Below, one piece after another: positions 23,618 through 33,164 of a stretch of DNA of 35,977 bases; within the stretch, counting starts at the first letter, position 1, and each line of letters starts with the position of its first letter. The DNA is taken from contig JAFLBB010000048.1 in NCBI GenBank assembly GCA_017304135.1, positions 1 to 35,977 on the forward strand, written 5' to 3'. The translations under genes were made by a program, and so were the position numbers. The notes under the pieces are model-generated. The model was not told where the DNA came from. It saw nothing but the letters and a program-made list of their open reading frames with translations, and searched no databases. Source of the stretch: Acidobacteriota bacterium (GTDB taxonomy: Bacteria > Acidobacteriota > Terriglobia > Bryobacterales > Bryobacteraceae).

Positions 23618-24919
23618 AGGCCCCAGGTGGACACGACGAAGCCGGATCACTCCCATCTCGTCATGCACAACTTGGTCTGAGAAGCGGCGAGTTCCCCGCC
23701 CTTTGACCTGATGGCGCCTCGTCAGGAAATCTCTGACGCGCTGATAGACGTGATGGTCGACCGCTCGATACGCCATCAACCGCGTGCCATAGGAGAAGTA
23801 CCCGGACCAGCCTCTCAGAATCTGATTCAGCCGGTCCCGCACTTCCTCCCACGCACCCACGTTGCTGGGCCGCAGCATGTCTCCCACCTTGGCCTTGATC
23901 CGTAGCACGCTCTTCTTCGACGGGCTGGCCCCGAGATACCAGTGGCCGTCCTTCCGGTAGCGGTGCGGCCCAAACGTGTATCCGAGAAAGTTAAAACTCT
24001 CCGTGCGCGCTTCCTTGATGCCGGTCTTCGCCTCGTTCAGAGTGAGCTTAATCCGCGTCATGACCTAGCGCGTCCAATCTAGCGCCTCCTTCGCGCATCC
24101 GCGGCTGAGGATCACGAAATCGTCGGCATAGTTCACGACTCGGGCTTGAAACACTTCACTCCGCCCGCTGATCCGCCAGTACTTCAGGAACCGGTTCATA
24201 TACAGGTTGGCCAGCAGCGGGCTGATCACACCGCCCTGCGGCGTGCCTCGGCTGCTGCCTTTACCTCCCGTCATGCGCCGGTTCCCTTGGTCGTCCCGCT
24301 CCTCCACCGGCACCTGCGGCCACATCTTGATCAGACGCAGCACGTCCCGGTCGACACTGCGCCGGGCAACTGATTGCATCAGCTCCCTGCGCGGGATCGT
24401 GTCGAAGTACTTGGACAGATCGGCGTCCACCACATCGGTGTAGCCTTCGCAAAGCAGTTTGTGCACTTTCCGGATCGCGTCTTGGGCGCTTCGCTTCGGC
24501 CGGTAGCCATAGGCTTCCGGTTCCAGGTCCGCCTCAAGGATCGGCTCCAGAATCAACTTGGCGGCGGTTTGCACCACCCGGTCCCGGATAGTCGGAATCC
24601 CGAGCGGTCTTTCGCCGCCTCCGGGCTTCGGGATCATCACCCGTCGCACCGGCTGTGGTTCATACGTCTTGGCGCGAAGTTCATCCCTGATGCCCTCCAG
24701 CCACTTCTCCAACCCTTGCATCTCGATCCCCCAGAAGGTCTGCCCATCCACGCCCGGCGCACCTTGATTGGCTTTCGCCAGTTCGTACGCATGGGCCAGG
24801 ACATCTTCACGGTGGATCTTGTCGTAGAGCAGGTAGAAGCGGTAGGACGGCTCAGCCTTCGCTTTGAGATACAGCTTCCTCTGAAGCATCCGGATCTTCA
24901 ACGGTGTTTCCAGGCTCAT
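23618..24919 (-). pseudogene. ltrA: Group II intron reverse transcriptase/maturase interrupted by an amber codon
   Basis: The start ATG at 24919 has GAGGTG 7 bases upstream. RT blocks are present in order: PKPGGGERPLGIPTIRDRVVQ, GYRPKRSAQDAI, DADLSKYFDTIP, GTPQGGVISPLLANLYMN and the catalytic YADDFVIL. Directly afterwards, at 24067-24065, the frame reads WTR-TAG-VMTRIKLTLNEAKT; family members normally have a residue such as Gln here, so a single CAG-to-TAG change is likely. The same frame then gives the maturase X domain (FNFLGYTF, GWSGYFSYGTR) and the RRFSDQVV...RRVHLGP end near 23618. The frame stays open through domain V to 23333, which is not protein-coding in function. No HNH endonuclease domain is visible. 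Confidence 0.88.
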
Positions 24920-25524
24920 CGCCAATCACCTCACCTTTGCCTCTTGCGAAGCATGCCAGAAGTGAGGACCCTTCCCTCCACCGGAGTTACCCGGCTTCGC
25001 CGGTACTACGGCCCTCTCCGACTCCCGCTCCTGGCCGCCACCCTTCGGCGGCGTTGAGGCTGCAAACCCCACCAAGCGCGGGTCTCCCTCAATTACCCGG
25101 ACTACCTTCCCGGCATGCCGTGCCCACTACCCCGGCGGATCGGCTCAGGTGCTTGTCGATTTCTTCCCTGTCCGCGCGGCCTTCCCCCAATCTCAGCGGG
25201 GTCGGCATCCGCAACTTCACTTTCGAGGCCTGCTCAGGCTTCACTCGCGTTACCGCCTGCCGGGTTGCTCGCCTGCCCTATGGCTGACTTCGTCACGAGG
25301 CTTCGATCCGGCCAGTTGCCCAGCCAAACCGTTCGTTAGCTACCATGCCTATCGACAACTACATGGGTGGATCCCTCCTCCACTGGTAATCCGCGCCATT
25401 GAGGCGCACTGAAATTCCCGGGCTAAGCCGGGTCGAAGGTCGGTGCCGCTGACGTAAAGCTCGCTGAGATTCGCACGATGCGCCTGTTGGTTCGGCGCGT
25501 TTGGTTCCGCCATTGACAGCGGTG

Positions 25525-25536
25525 TAGCTCAATTGG
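25525..25536 (+). other. tRNA 5'-half-like (box A) fragment
   Basis: TAGCTCAATTGG matches the conserved tRNA D-arm/box A pattern (TRGCNNARYNGG) and is preceded by seven bases where an acceptor strand would lie. No matching anticodon or T arm follows at normal spacing, and the acceptor does not pair with the 3' fragment at 25962-25996, so it is at most a relic. Confidence 0.3.
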
Positions 25537-25961
25537 GGGATCAGCGGCCACGCACCATTTGGGGCCCATGGCAATAAGAGGGACGAGCAGCGTCGCGGGA
25601 CGGAGGTTGTGTGGGGGGCCACGCCGCGTTGACGAAGAACAGTGGCAGCCGTTTCTCGTAGCGGACAGGAACCAGCCGGTGGTGCAACGAGGAGTGTTCC
25701 ACCGATGCTCCGTGAAGAATTCAGCTGGCGCCCCCTTTCCGCGCTGTTTGCAGCAGGAGCAACTTGGTGCCGCGCTCGAGGTGCCGCGACTCTGCCGACA
25801 AGAACCTTGTCAGCCATCTTGTCAGCGGCCAGGACCATTCCCGTGTGTCCCAACGCTTCCCACCAGACCTCATCGATGTTATTGCCCCCATGAGTGCAGC
25901 AAGACTGGGAAAGAAGAGAATCGAAAACGACGAAAAACATTTGACAGAGTGGCTGTTGCAG

Positions 25962-25996
25962 TCAGTAGGTCGCCGGTTCGATTCCGGCGGGGGCTC
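25962..25996 (+). other. tRNA 3'-half fragment, possible attachment-site remnant
   Basis: The anticodon-stem end and variable loop TCAGTAGGTC is followed by a perfect T arm (GCCGG, TTCGATT, CCGGC; 25972-25988) and an acceptor strand GGGGGCT with a discriminator base. The variable loop resembles tRNA-Lys-type sequences. No 5' half with AGCCCCC is present at normal distance and no CCA is encoded. Integrases commonly target such 3' ends, so this may be an att site left by an island. Confidence 0.5.
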
Positions 25997-26091
25997 CCTT
26001 CTACTCTTGCACCTTGGACCGCAACGGTCGATGGCGAGGTTCACCCTGACGCGACCGCTCCCTCTCACGATTGTTGTAGCATGGGGCTTTC

Positions 26092-28005
26092 ATGCGCGTC
26101 CTTCCCTTTCTGCTCATCGTTTCTCTTCCATTGGCCGCACAATCCGATGGCGACCTCATCAAGCGCCGGAATGCGATGGAGAAGGAGTTGCAATCCATCG
26201 CCATCGTCGAGCGCAAGGTCATGGTCCCCATGCGCGACGGCAAACGCATGGCCGCCGATGTGTACCGCCCGAAGGACACCTCACAGCGCTACGGCACAAT
26301 CTTCGTCCGCACGCCATACAACTTCAACTACTGGGACGTGAAACTGCGCGCCCCGGCGGATATGTCGAAACCGATCGAAGCTGTGAAAAAAGGGTTCGCC
26401 TACATCGTCATGAACGAACGCGGGCACTATTTCTCGGAAGGCAACTACGACATTCTGGGCATGCCGCTAACTGATGGCGATGACGCATTTTCCTGGATCG
26501 CCAAACAGAGCTGGTCAAACGGAAAGGTAGGCGCCATCGGATGCTCCTCCACAGCCGAGTGGCAACTGGCCGTGGCGGCGCGCGGGCATGCGGCGTTCAC
26601 CACCATGATCCCGCAGGGATTCGGCGCCGGCGTGGGTCGCGTCGGCCCCTACTACGAACAAGGCAACTGGTATCGCGGCGGCGCCTTCCAAATGCTCTTC
26701 GCGGCGTGGATCTACGGCGAGCAGAACCAGGTGCGGCCGATGTTCTCTCCAGACGCGCAGCACGATGACCTGCTCAACGCCTCGCGCCTGTTCGACCTGG
26801 CGCCCCAAATGCCGCCTGTCGATTGGTCGAAGGCGCTCCGCCACCTGCCTGTGCGGGACATCCTCAAGGAGGTGAACGGACCGCGCGGCATCTACGCCGA
26901 CGCCATGGATGTGGACACCGGCGGACGGATGATCCAGCGCACACCGAACGATCCGGCCTGGTACCGCGGCGGGCTCTGGCACGACGACAAGCCCATCAAC
27001 ATCCCGGGCTTCTGGTTCATGTCGTGGTACGACCTTTCCATCGGTCCGAACCTGGAGGCGTATAACCATGTGCGAAGAACCGCCCGGCCCGAAATCGCCA
27101 ACCAACAGTACATGGTGATTGCGCCCGTCACCCACTGTGCGTTTACGCGCACGGAGGAAGAGACAATTATCGGGGAACGCAACGTGGGCGATGCGCGCCT
27201 CAATTACAACGACCTGACGTACGCCTGGTTCGACTATTACCTTCGCGGGCAGAAAACGGAAATCCTGGAGAAACTGCCAAAGGTTCAGTATTACACCATG
27301 GGCCTGAATAAATGGCAGTCGTCGGACACCTGGCCGCCGGCGGGGGCACAGCCGATGAAGCTGTATCTGTCCAGCAACGGCAAGGCAAACAGCCTCTTCG
27401 GCGATGGAGCGCTTTCCACGGCGCCGCCCACGCGCGACGCGCCCGACGCCTTCACCTATGACCCGCACAACCCCGTCCTTTCCTACGGCGGCAACGTTTG
27501 CTGTACGGGAAACGCGGTCACCGCCGGAGCCTATGACCAAAGGCGCATGGAGGCACGGGCCGACGTGCTGGTGTATTCCACCGAGCCGCTGAAGGAATCC
27601 GTGGAAGTGAGCGGTCCGATTGTGGTCACTCTCCACGTCTCCTCCGACGTGAAGGATACCGATTTCACCGCCAAGTTAGTAGATGTGTATCCTGACGGCC
27701 GCGCCTACAACCTGGACGAAACCATCCAGCGCGTGCGTTACCGCGAAGGCTACGACAAGACGGTGTTCATGGAGAAAGGCAAAGTCTACAAGGTCGCACT
27801 AAGTCCCTTGAACACGAGCAACCTATTCGAGGCAGGACACCGGATCAGAGTGGAGATCTCCAGCAGTAACTTCCCTCGCTTTGACCGGAATCTCAATACC
27901 GGCGGAAATAACTACGACGAATCGGAAGGCGTCGTGGCGCACAACCGTGTGCACCATTCGCGCGAGTATCCGTCAACCGTCGAACTGACCGTAGTCAAGC
28001 GCTAG
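26092..28005 (+). CDS. Secreted CocE/NonD-family (X-Pro dipeptidyl-peptidase S15-like) hydrolase
   Basis: A 637-residue alpha/beta hydrolase. A signal peptide ([17 protein letters not shown], cleaved about residue 17) exports it. The family entry motif [18 protein letters not shown] (about 43-60) is clear. The nucleophile is probably S152 in [12 protein letters not shown] (usual GxSYxG is altered), with a cap region after it, and the His of the triad in PVTHCAF near residue 345. A C-terminal jelly-roll domain (about 440-637) ends [11 protein letters not shown]. Substrates in the family are esters, beta-lactam side chains or peptides; here none can be named. It is monocistronic, with 16 bases to the convergent amidohydrolase gene. 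Confidence 0.88.
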   Translation: MRVLPFLLIVSLPLAAQSDGDLIKRRNAMEKELQSIAIVERKVMVPMRDGKRMAADVYRPKDTSQRYGTIFVRTPYNFNYWDVKLRAPADMSKPIEAVKKGFAYIVMNERGHYFSEGNYDILGMPLTDGDDAFSWIAKQSWSNGKVGAIGCSSTAEWQLAVAARGHAAFTTMIPQGFGAGVGRVGPYYEQGNWYRGGAFQMLFAAWIYGEQNQVRPMFSPDAQHDDLLNASRLFDLAPQMPPVDWSKALRHLPVRDILKEVNGPRGIYADAMDVDTGGRMIQRTPNDPAWYRGGLWHDDKPINIPGFWFMSWYDLSIGPNLEAYNHVRRTARPEIANQQYMVIAPVTHCAFTRTEEETIIGERNVGDARLNYNDLTYAWFDYYLRGQKTEILEKLPKVQYYTMGLNKWQSSDTWPPAGAQPMKLYLSSNGKANSLFGDGALSTAPPTRDAPDAFTYDPHNPVLSYGGNVCCTGNAVTAGAYDQRRMEARADVLVYSTEPLKESVEVSGPIVVTLHVSSDVKDTDFTAKLVDVYPDGRAYNLDETIQRVRYREGYDKTVFMEKGKVYKVALSPLNTSNLFEAGHRIRVEISSSNFPRFDRNLNTGGNNYDESEGVVAHNRVHHSREYPSTVELTVVKR

Positions 28006-28021
28006 CGGCTTCCCTGCCCCG

Positions 28022-28951
28022 TCACGACTTCCAGCGCCATACGTGCGCGGCGTTGCCGCCAAGAATCCACGGCTTGTCGGCATCAGCGAAATAGGGGATG
28101 TCCTCGCGAATCAGGCGCAGTTCATCGGCCAGCGGAATGCGCCGCGTCTTGCCCACCATGCCCGTGCCAAACAGCAGGCGCCGCGGACCAAACGCCTCGT
28201 ACACCATCCGCCCAAAGGGATGCACATCGAGGTAGGGATACTGCTTGGTCTTCGAAGCCGAGTACAACTCCGTAAACTTGACCCACACATTCGGATACTT
28301 CGCCAGCTTCAGCAGGTGGTCATTCTCCACCCACGGCGCACGCGGCAGGATGTCCGGCCGCCCGAGGTGATCCACCACCACCTTCACCTTCGGATACCGC
28401 CGCACCATATCTTCCAACTGCGGCATCTGCGCCGGAGCAAGGAACACATTGAACGCCACGCCCAACTCCTCAGCCTTTTTCCACAGCGCGTAGTTCGCCG
28501 GCGCGTTCAGCCACTGGTCGTTCGGAAAGCGGTCCGGCGGATGATAGATCGGACTCAGCCGCATGCCCGACAGTCTGTTCCGCCGCACTTCGCGCTCCAG
28601 CACATCGGCGTTATTCGGGTCATGCGGATCGATCAACCCGTGCCCCACGAACAGCTTCGGAAACCGGTTCACACAGTCTGCAATGTAGCGGTTGTTCCAG
28701 CCGCTGGAGCGCTCCTGCACGAGCACGGCGCGGTCCACGCCATGGCTCCTCATCTCCTCGAGATACTGCTCGACGCTGCCATCTTCCCGCGGCTTGCGGT
28801 AGCCAGGCTCAGGCGGGCTGAACGGATAGCGGGCCGAATCGAGCGACCACACATGCATGTGCGTGTCAATTACCGGCGGCGGGGCCGCGGAGACGGGCGT
28901 GGCCACGGCAGCGGCGCTCAGCAACAGTTCCCGGCGCGAGAGCGTATCCAT
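28022..28951 (-). CDS. Tat-exported amidohydrolase 2 family protein
   Basis: A 309-residue TIM-barrel hydrolase (COG3618-like). The N terminus has a Tat signal (SRRELLLSAAAVATP) with cleavage before residue 25, then the metal motif IDTHMHVW (about 28-35). Further conserved parts are GHGLIDP, VVVDHLGRPD (about 190-200), and GTGMVGKTRR near the end where family members place the last Asp region; the expected final Asp is not obvious, so the metal site may be incomplete. Related enzymes hydrolyse lactones or decarboxylate aromatic acids. It follows the quinoprotein gene by 67 bases and may be part of its operon. Confidence 0.85.
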   Translation of the reverse strand: MDTLSRRELLLSAAAVATPVSAAPPPVIDTHMHVWSLDSARYPFSPPEPGYRKPREDGSVEQYLEEMRSHGVDRAVLVQERSSGWNNRYIADCVNRFPKLFVGHGLIDPHDPNNADVLEREVRRNRLSGMRLSPIYHPPDRFPNDQWLNAPANYALWKKAEELGVAFNVFLAPAQMPQLEDMVRRYPKVKVVVDHLGRPDILPRAPWVENDHLLKLAKYPNVWVKFTELYSASKTKQYPYLDVHPFGRMVYEAFGPRRLLFGTGMVGKTRRIPLADELRLIREDIPYFADADKPWILGGNAAHVWRWKS

Positions 28952-29018
28952 GGCGGCTCAGTGTAACAGACTCCTCACCCGCCCCTGCGCCACGCCTCTC
29001 GCCGCGCAACCCGGCGCC

Positions 29019-30611
29019 TTACCGCGCATCAAACAGCGCAAACGTGAAGATGTCGCTCTCGGCGGCAATCGTCACGTATTGCTTGCCGTCGATCATATAC
29101 GTCGCCGGCGAAGCAAACAGGCTGTGGCCCGTGGAAAAATGCCAGAGGTCGCGCCCCGTCTTCGCATCCAACGCAACGAGATTGCCGTCATCGTCGCCGG
29201 AGAAGATCACTCCACCCGCCGTGGAAACAGCGCCCGCCCACATCACGCCCGGACCCGGCATCGGGTATTCCCAGCGGATGTCTCCGCTCAGCACGTCGAG
29301 CGCCCGCATGTAGAACTTGCCCGGTTCGGCCGGAATCCCCTCGTTGCCCGTGCCGCGAAAACCCGTCGAAGGCGCAGGCTCCTTGGCCGAGGCGACGATA
29401 ATGTCGCACTGCTCCAGCGTGACCACGTAAAAGAGGCCCGTCGCCGGGTTGTAGGCCGGCGACATCCAATTGGAGGCGCCGCGCACCGAGGGGCACACCT
29501 TCGTCCCCGCCGGCGTTGGGATCTTGTCAGGATTCACCTTCGGGCGGCCCCGGTCATCGAGTCCGCTCGTCCAGTCCAGCTTCTTCACAAACGGCTTGGC
29601 ATGCAGGAACTCACCCGTGACGCGATCGAGGATGTAATAAAAACCGTTGCGGTTGGCCTGCACCAGCAGCTTGCGCGGCTTGCCGCGAAAGACAGCGTCC
29701 AGCAGCACGGGGTTCTCGTTGGCGTCCCAGTCCCACACATCGTGCGGCGTGAACTGGAAATGCCACTTTAGCTTGCCGGTGTCGGCGTCCAGGGCCACCA
29801 CACAGTCCGCATAGAGGTTGTCGCCCGGCCTGCGGCCTCCGTAGAAATCGGGCCACGGATTGCCCGTGGGCCAGTAGATCAGGTTCAACTCCGGATCAAA
29901 GGAACCGGTAGTCCATGTGGGCGCACCGCCCATTTCGGCCGGGAAGCCGCCCCAGGTATCCGAGCCCGGTTCGCCCTTCGCCGGCACGGTCCAAAAACGC
30001 CAGTTCTCCTTGCCGGTCTCCGGATGGAGCGAGGCCACGAAGCCGCGCTGCCCGGAGCCGCCGCCGGCCACGCCCACCAGGATTCCATTGCGAATGGCCA
30101 GCGGCGCAATTGATGTCGTGTAGCCGCCGGCGAAGGATGCATACTCGACGTCGAAGAGCAGGTTGCCCGTCGAGCGGTCGAGCGCAATCAGGTGGCAATC
30201 GGCGGTGGCGAAATAGACGCGGTTGCCGAGGATGGCCGAACCGCGATTGACGCGCGTGCCCTTCGCGCCGGAAGCGCGGTAGCGCCACACCTGGCGTCCG
30301 CTGCGGGCATCGAGCGCATACATCTCGTTGGTGTTGGAGATGTACATCAGCCCGTCGTGCACGATCGGCGTCGCTTCCAGCTTCTTCGCGCCTTCAATGT
30401 GAAACACCCATTGCGCGACCAGCGACTTGGCGTTGGCCGGCGTGATCTGGCTGAGCGAGGAATGGCGCTGGGCCGAGTAGTCGCCATGGTAGGTGAGCCA
30501 CTCCTGGTTGGGCGAGCGGCGAATCGCCTCGGGCGTCACTTGCGCCCATGCGGCCAGAGGGATCAGACAGGCAAGCAGTGGTTTTATGGCACACGCCATT
30601 TCACACCTCAT
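29019..30611 (-). CDS. PQQ-type beta-propeller quinoprotein dehydrogenase
   Basis: A 530-residue periplasmic protein with a signal peptide (MRCEMACAIKPLLACLIPLAAWAQ). Repeated Trp-docking blades typical of PQQ alcohol/glucose dehydrogenases are spread along it: YALDARSGRQVWRYRASG, ALDADTGKLKWHFQFTP with HDVWDWDANENPVLLD, and NLVALDAKTGRDLWHFSTG. The vicinal Cys-Cys of methanol dehydrogenase is not seen. It probably oxidises a sugar or alcohol and passes electrons to the cytochrome c encoded just upstream, with which it overlaps by ATGA. The true start is taken at 30611 because of that overlap; the longer frame lies inside the cytochrome gene. Confidence 0.87.
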   Translation of the reverse strand: MRCEMACAIKPLLACLIPLAAWAQVTPEAIRRSPNQEWLTYHGDYSAQRHSSLSQITPANAKSLVAQWVFHIEGAKKLEATPIVHDGLMYISNTNEMYALDARSGRQVWRYRASGAKGTRVNRGSAILGNRVYFATADCHLIALDRSTGNLLFDVEYASFAGGYTTSIAPLAIRNGILVGVAGGGSGQRGFVASLHPETGKENWRFWTVPAKGEPGSDTWGGFPAEMGGAPTWTTGSFDPELNLIYWPTGNPWPDFYGGRRPGDNLYADCVVALDADTGKLKWHFQFTPHDVWDWDANENPVLLDAVFRGKPRKLLVQANRNGFYYILDRVTGEFLHAKPFVKKLDWTSGLDDRGRPKVNPDKIPTPAGTKVCPSVRGASNWMSPAYNPATGLFYVVTLEQCDIIVASAKEPAPSTGFRGTGNEGIPAEPGKFYMRALDVLSGDIRWEYPMPGPGVMWAGAVSTAGGVIFSGDDDGNLVALDAKTGRDLWHFSTGHSLFASPATYMIDGKQYVTIAAESDIFTFALFDAR

Positions 30612-31360
30612 GGCACACCTCCAGCGGGGCGGGTCGATTGCCGGGCCAGAAAGGCGATCAGGTGGACGGCGTCCTCGCCTGCCGCGGGCGGCATTATGGA
30701 GGAATCCCTCCATTCCATCGCCGTGAGCGCCGAGGCTTGCAACAGGTGCAGTTTGCCCGCCTTGTCCAGCACGTGGAGTGAGTAGTTGTTGTGGTTCCGG
30801 GCCACGCCTTCCACCGTGCGGCCATCGCGCAACACAGCCTTCACCGCGCGGTAGCCCTCGGCGATGCGTGCCGATGGCCGCGTCACCGCTTCGCGCAATT
30901 GCGGCACCGTGCGGTCGGCGCCGACATTGGAGAGGTCAGGTCCGGGATGGCCTCCCGCGCCGAGAATCATGTGGCACCCCGCGCAGCCCGCTGTACCGAA
31001 GAAAAGCTGCCGGCCGCGTTCCGGGTCGCCCGGCGTCTGCGTCCGGATCGCCGGCGCGGTCAGCGAGCGCACAAACGCCGCCACCTGCGCCACCTTCTCC
31101 GCGCCCATGGGAAAGTCGGGCATGCTCGTTCCGGGCACTCCCTTGGCGATGGCATTGAGCAGCGCGCGGTCAGCCAGCCTGCCGGCCCGGCCCGACAGCA
31201 GACTCGGCCCCTGGCTGCCTTCTCCGGTCGCGCCATGGCAGCCCGAACAGGAGCCCATATAGATGCGCCGCCCCGCCTCAACCGCGGCGGCATCGCGCGG
31301 AATCAGATCGTTTTGTCCGAAAACAGCGGAGGCGACCGCAAGCAGCAGCCACAAGCGCAT
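30608..31360 (-). CDS. Dihaem cytochrome c
   Basis: A 250-residue exported cytochrome. It starts MRLWLLLAVASAVFGQ (signal peptide), then two class I haem domains: CSGCH (about residue 38) with a possible Met ligand in TSMPDFPMG, and CAGCH (about residue 120) in LFFGTAGCAGCHMILGAGGHPGPDLSNVG. The last part (LRDGRTVEGVARNHNNYSLHV) resembles the extra domain of planctomycete/acidobacterial 'haem-binding' proteins. It lies 5 bases after the sulfatase stop and overlaps the quinoprotein start, so it is the likely electron acceptor of that enzyme. Confidence 0.9.
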   Translation of the reverse strand: MRLWLLLAVASAVFGQNDLIPRDAAAVEAGRRIYMGSCSGCHGATGEGSQGPSLLSGRAGRLADRALLNAIAKGVPGTSMPDFPMGAEKVAQVAAFVRSLTAPAIRTQTPGDPERGRQLFFGTAGCAGCHMILGAGGHPGPDLSNVGADRTVPQLREAVTRPSARIAEGYRAVKAVLRDGRTVEGVARNHNNYSLHVLDKAGKLHLLQASALTAMEWRDSSIMPPAAGEDAVHLIAFLARQSTRPAGGVP

Positions 31361-31365
31361 ACCGA

Positions 31366-32868
31366 TCAGGCTTCTTTCACCGGCGGCATATTGTCGACAA
31401 AGCCGCACTTGGTGCGCCGCAATTCCGCGATGGCCTGTTCGCGCATCCGCCGCAGCCGCGCTTTGTGCTCCGCTTTGATGGCGAGGTTGTCCAGCTCCTC
31501 GGGATCGGTTTGCAGATCATACAGCTCTTCCAGGTCCGTCGTGAGCGGGCGCACATATTTGTAGCGCTTGTCGCGGATCATGACATACCACGGCACGCCG
31601 CCATGCAACACGGCATCGCCCGTGGGGATCTTGTTCGTATCCGACCCGTAAGTCTGCCCGGTGGCCACCATCAGCGCCGGATGATCCCACCTCGCCTTGG
31701 GATCCATGATGAGCGGCGTCAGGTCGCGCCCATGCATCTCCCAGGGATGCTTCATCCCGGCAAAGCGCAGCATCGTCGGCACCAGGTCGGCCCCGGTCAC
31801 GGGCACATCGCACACCCGGTTCTGCGGGATCTTGCCCGGCATCGAGAAGATGAGCGGCGAGCGGGTGTTGGCGTCATACGCCGCGATCTTCGTCCCGCGG
31901 AACCCGTGCTGGCCGAAGGCAAGCCCCTGGTCGGATGTGAACACCACAAAGGTGTTCTTGCGCTGCCCGGTTTCCTCCAGCGTCTGCATCAGCCGTCCCA
32001 CGGCCTCATCGAGTGCATAGACGCCCTGATGATACTGGCGCACCCACTCGATGAACGATTTGCCCCCGGCCACCGGCTTGCCGTTCTCGTCCTTGTTCCA
32101 CTGGTTGATCTTCTGCGCCCACTCCGGCTTGCCGGGGCGCGGCGCGAAGATGTCCTTCGGCGTATCCAGATCGATCCCCGCCAGCTCTTTCAAATGCCGC
32201 TCGGCTGGCGTGAAGGGACCATGCACCGCGCCGTAGCACAGCCACAGGTACCACGGCTTGTCCTTGTCGCGCCCCTCGCCGCGGATGAAGTCAGTGGCCC
32301 AGTCCGTGTACTGGTCCGTCGAATAGCGCTTGAGCATCTCCGTCTTGCCGCCCTGATAGGTAATCGGCTGGTCGTAGTAATAGTGCGTGCTTGTCTCCGG
32401 ATACTTCGGCCGGTTCCACACCAGTTGGAAATCCCAGTCGCGGCCGAAGCCGGTGTCGGTGCCGGTGTGCCACTTGCCGATCTGCGCCGTCGTGTAGCCG
32501 TGCTTGCGCATCTCCTTGGGCCAGAACGGGCACTTCGCCGGATCGTACGAACTTCCCGGATAGCTGCCCGTCATCGACATCGATTCCACGCCGTGCTGGT
32601 AATGCCCGGTGAGCAGCGTCGCCCGCGACGGCATGCACCAGGCGCCGTTGTAAGCGGCCAGGAAGCGCACCCCTTGCGAGGCCAGCCGGTCAATGTTTGG
32701 CGTCTTCACCCACGGGTAGGCCTCTTTGTAACAGCTCAACGTGCGATACGAATGATCGTCGGTGTAGATGAAGAGGATGTTGGGACGCTCAGGCGTGGCC
32801 GCGGCCTGCGCCGCTGCCCCCGCGCCCAGCATCCCGAGCATGTGGCGGCGTGATAAGGGAGAAGACAT
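31366..32868 (-). CDS. Exported type I sulfatase
   Basis: A 500-residue alkaline-phosphatase-fold sulfatase. The N terminus is a Tat-like signal (SPLSRRHMLGMLGAG). The metal site starts PNILFIYTDDHS (D37-D38), and the formylglycine motif is C78-M-P-S-R82 (WCMPSRATLLTG), matching the CxPSR type needing formylglycine-generating enzyme, which is not in the window. FTSDQGLAFGQHGF holds the later metal and His ligands. Substrates of such sulfatases are mostly sulfated polysaccharides. Start at 32868 has GAGGTG close upstream. It leads the operon sulfatase/cytochrome c/quinoprotein, which suggests desulfation then periplasmic oxidation of a sugar. Confidence 0.9.
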   Translation of the reverse strand: MSSPLSRRHMLGMLGAGAAAQAAATPERPNILFIYTDDHSYRTLSCYKEAYPWVKTPNIDRLASQGVRFLAAYNGAWCMPSRATLLTGHYQHGVESMSMTGSYPGSSYDPAKCPFWPKEMRKHGYTTAQIGKWHTGTDTGFGRDWDFQLVWNRPKYPETSTHYYYDQPITYQGGKTEMLKRYSTDQYTDWATDFIRGEGRDKDKPWYLWLCYGAVHGPFTPAERHLKELAGIDLDTPKDIFAPRPGKPEWAQKINQWNKDENGKPVAGGKSFIEWVRQYHQGVYALDEAVGRLMQTLEETGQRKNTFVVFTSDQGLAFGQHGFRGTKIAAYDANTRSPLIFSMPGKIPQNRVCDVPVTGADLVPTMLRFAGMKHPWEMHGRDLTPLIMDPKARWDHPALMVATGQTYGSDTNKIPTGDAVLHGGVPWYVMIRDKRYKYVRPLTTDLEELYDLQTDPEELDNLAIKAEHKARLRRMREQAIAELRRTKCGFVDNMPPVKEA

Positions 32869-33072
32869 AGACACCTCGATGAGTACTGAATTTCCAGTGC
32901 CGGATAGTATATCGAAACCAGCGCGGGGCGGCGCGATCTTCCCGGCCATCCGCGCCCGCCCATGCCGTCCCGTCCGATGGCCGCCCATCCCCTGCCCGCC
33001 GCCCCCTCCGCGCCTCACCTCCCACCTCACATTTCCGCAACCTTTTCGCCCCCGGCGTCGTATTCTGTACTC

Positions 33073-33099
33073 GTTACCTTTTTAGAAAAACCCCGTCTA
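33073..33099 (+). promoter_or_regulatory. Candidate ECF-type promoter of the sigma/anti-sigma operon
   Basis: GTTACC (33073-33078), a 15-base spacer and CGTCTA (33094-33099) resemble ECF promoters (AACC-type -35, CGTC-type -10). It lies 65 bases before the proposed GTG start and would allow autoregulation. The remaining part of the 296-base region from 32869 to 33164 shows nothing else recognisable apart from C-rich sequence. Confidence 0.3.
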
Positions 33100-33164
33100 T
33101 CCGGTTGTTGAGCGGACTATCTGCAGCAGCAACGGTGACCGGGGTTCTCAGGCGAGGCCCCCAG

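Larger units (their letters stand above)
25410..26091. other. 682-base non-coding region with tRNA-like fragments
   Basis: No convincing gene is found on either strand. Open frames here show no recognisable domain and have ordinary high-GC chance character. The segment contains an IS-end-like sequence at 25410-25426, a tRNA box A-like sequence at 25525-25536 and a tRNA 3' half at 25962-25996. It lies where GC skew changes sign, and reads as a decayed integration or rearrangement scar. Confidence 0.5.

Noticed and set aside
25885..25995. Complete unusual tRNA (for example tRNA-Sec) using TGCCCCC upstream as 5' acceptor
   Set aside because: Six acceptor pairs can form, but the span of about 111 bases has no proper D arm or anticodon arm with TCA, so it is not a tRNA-Sec.
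31465..32853. Plus-strand open frame of 462 codons opposite the sulfatase
   Set aside because: The sulfatase on the other strand has clear catalytic motifs; this frame is its shadow.
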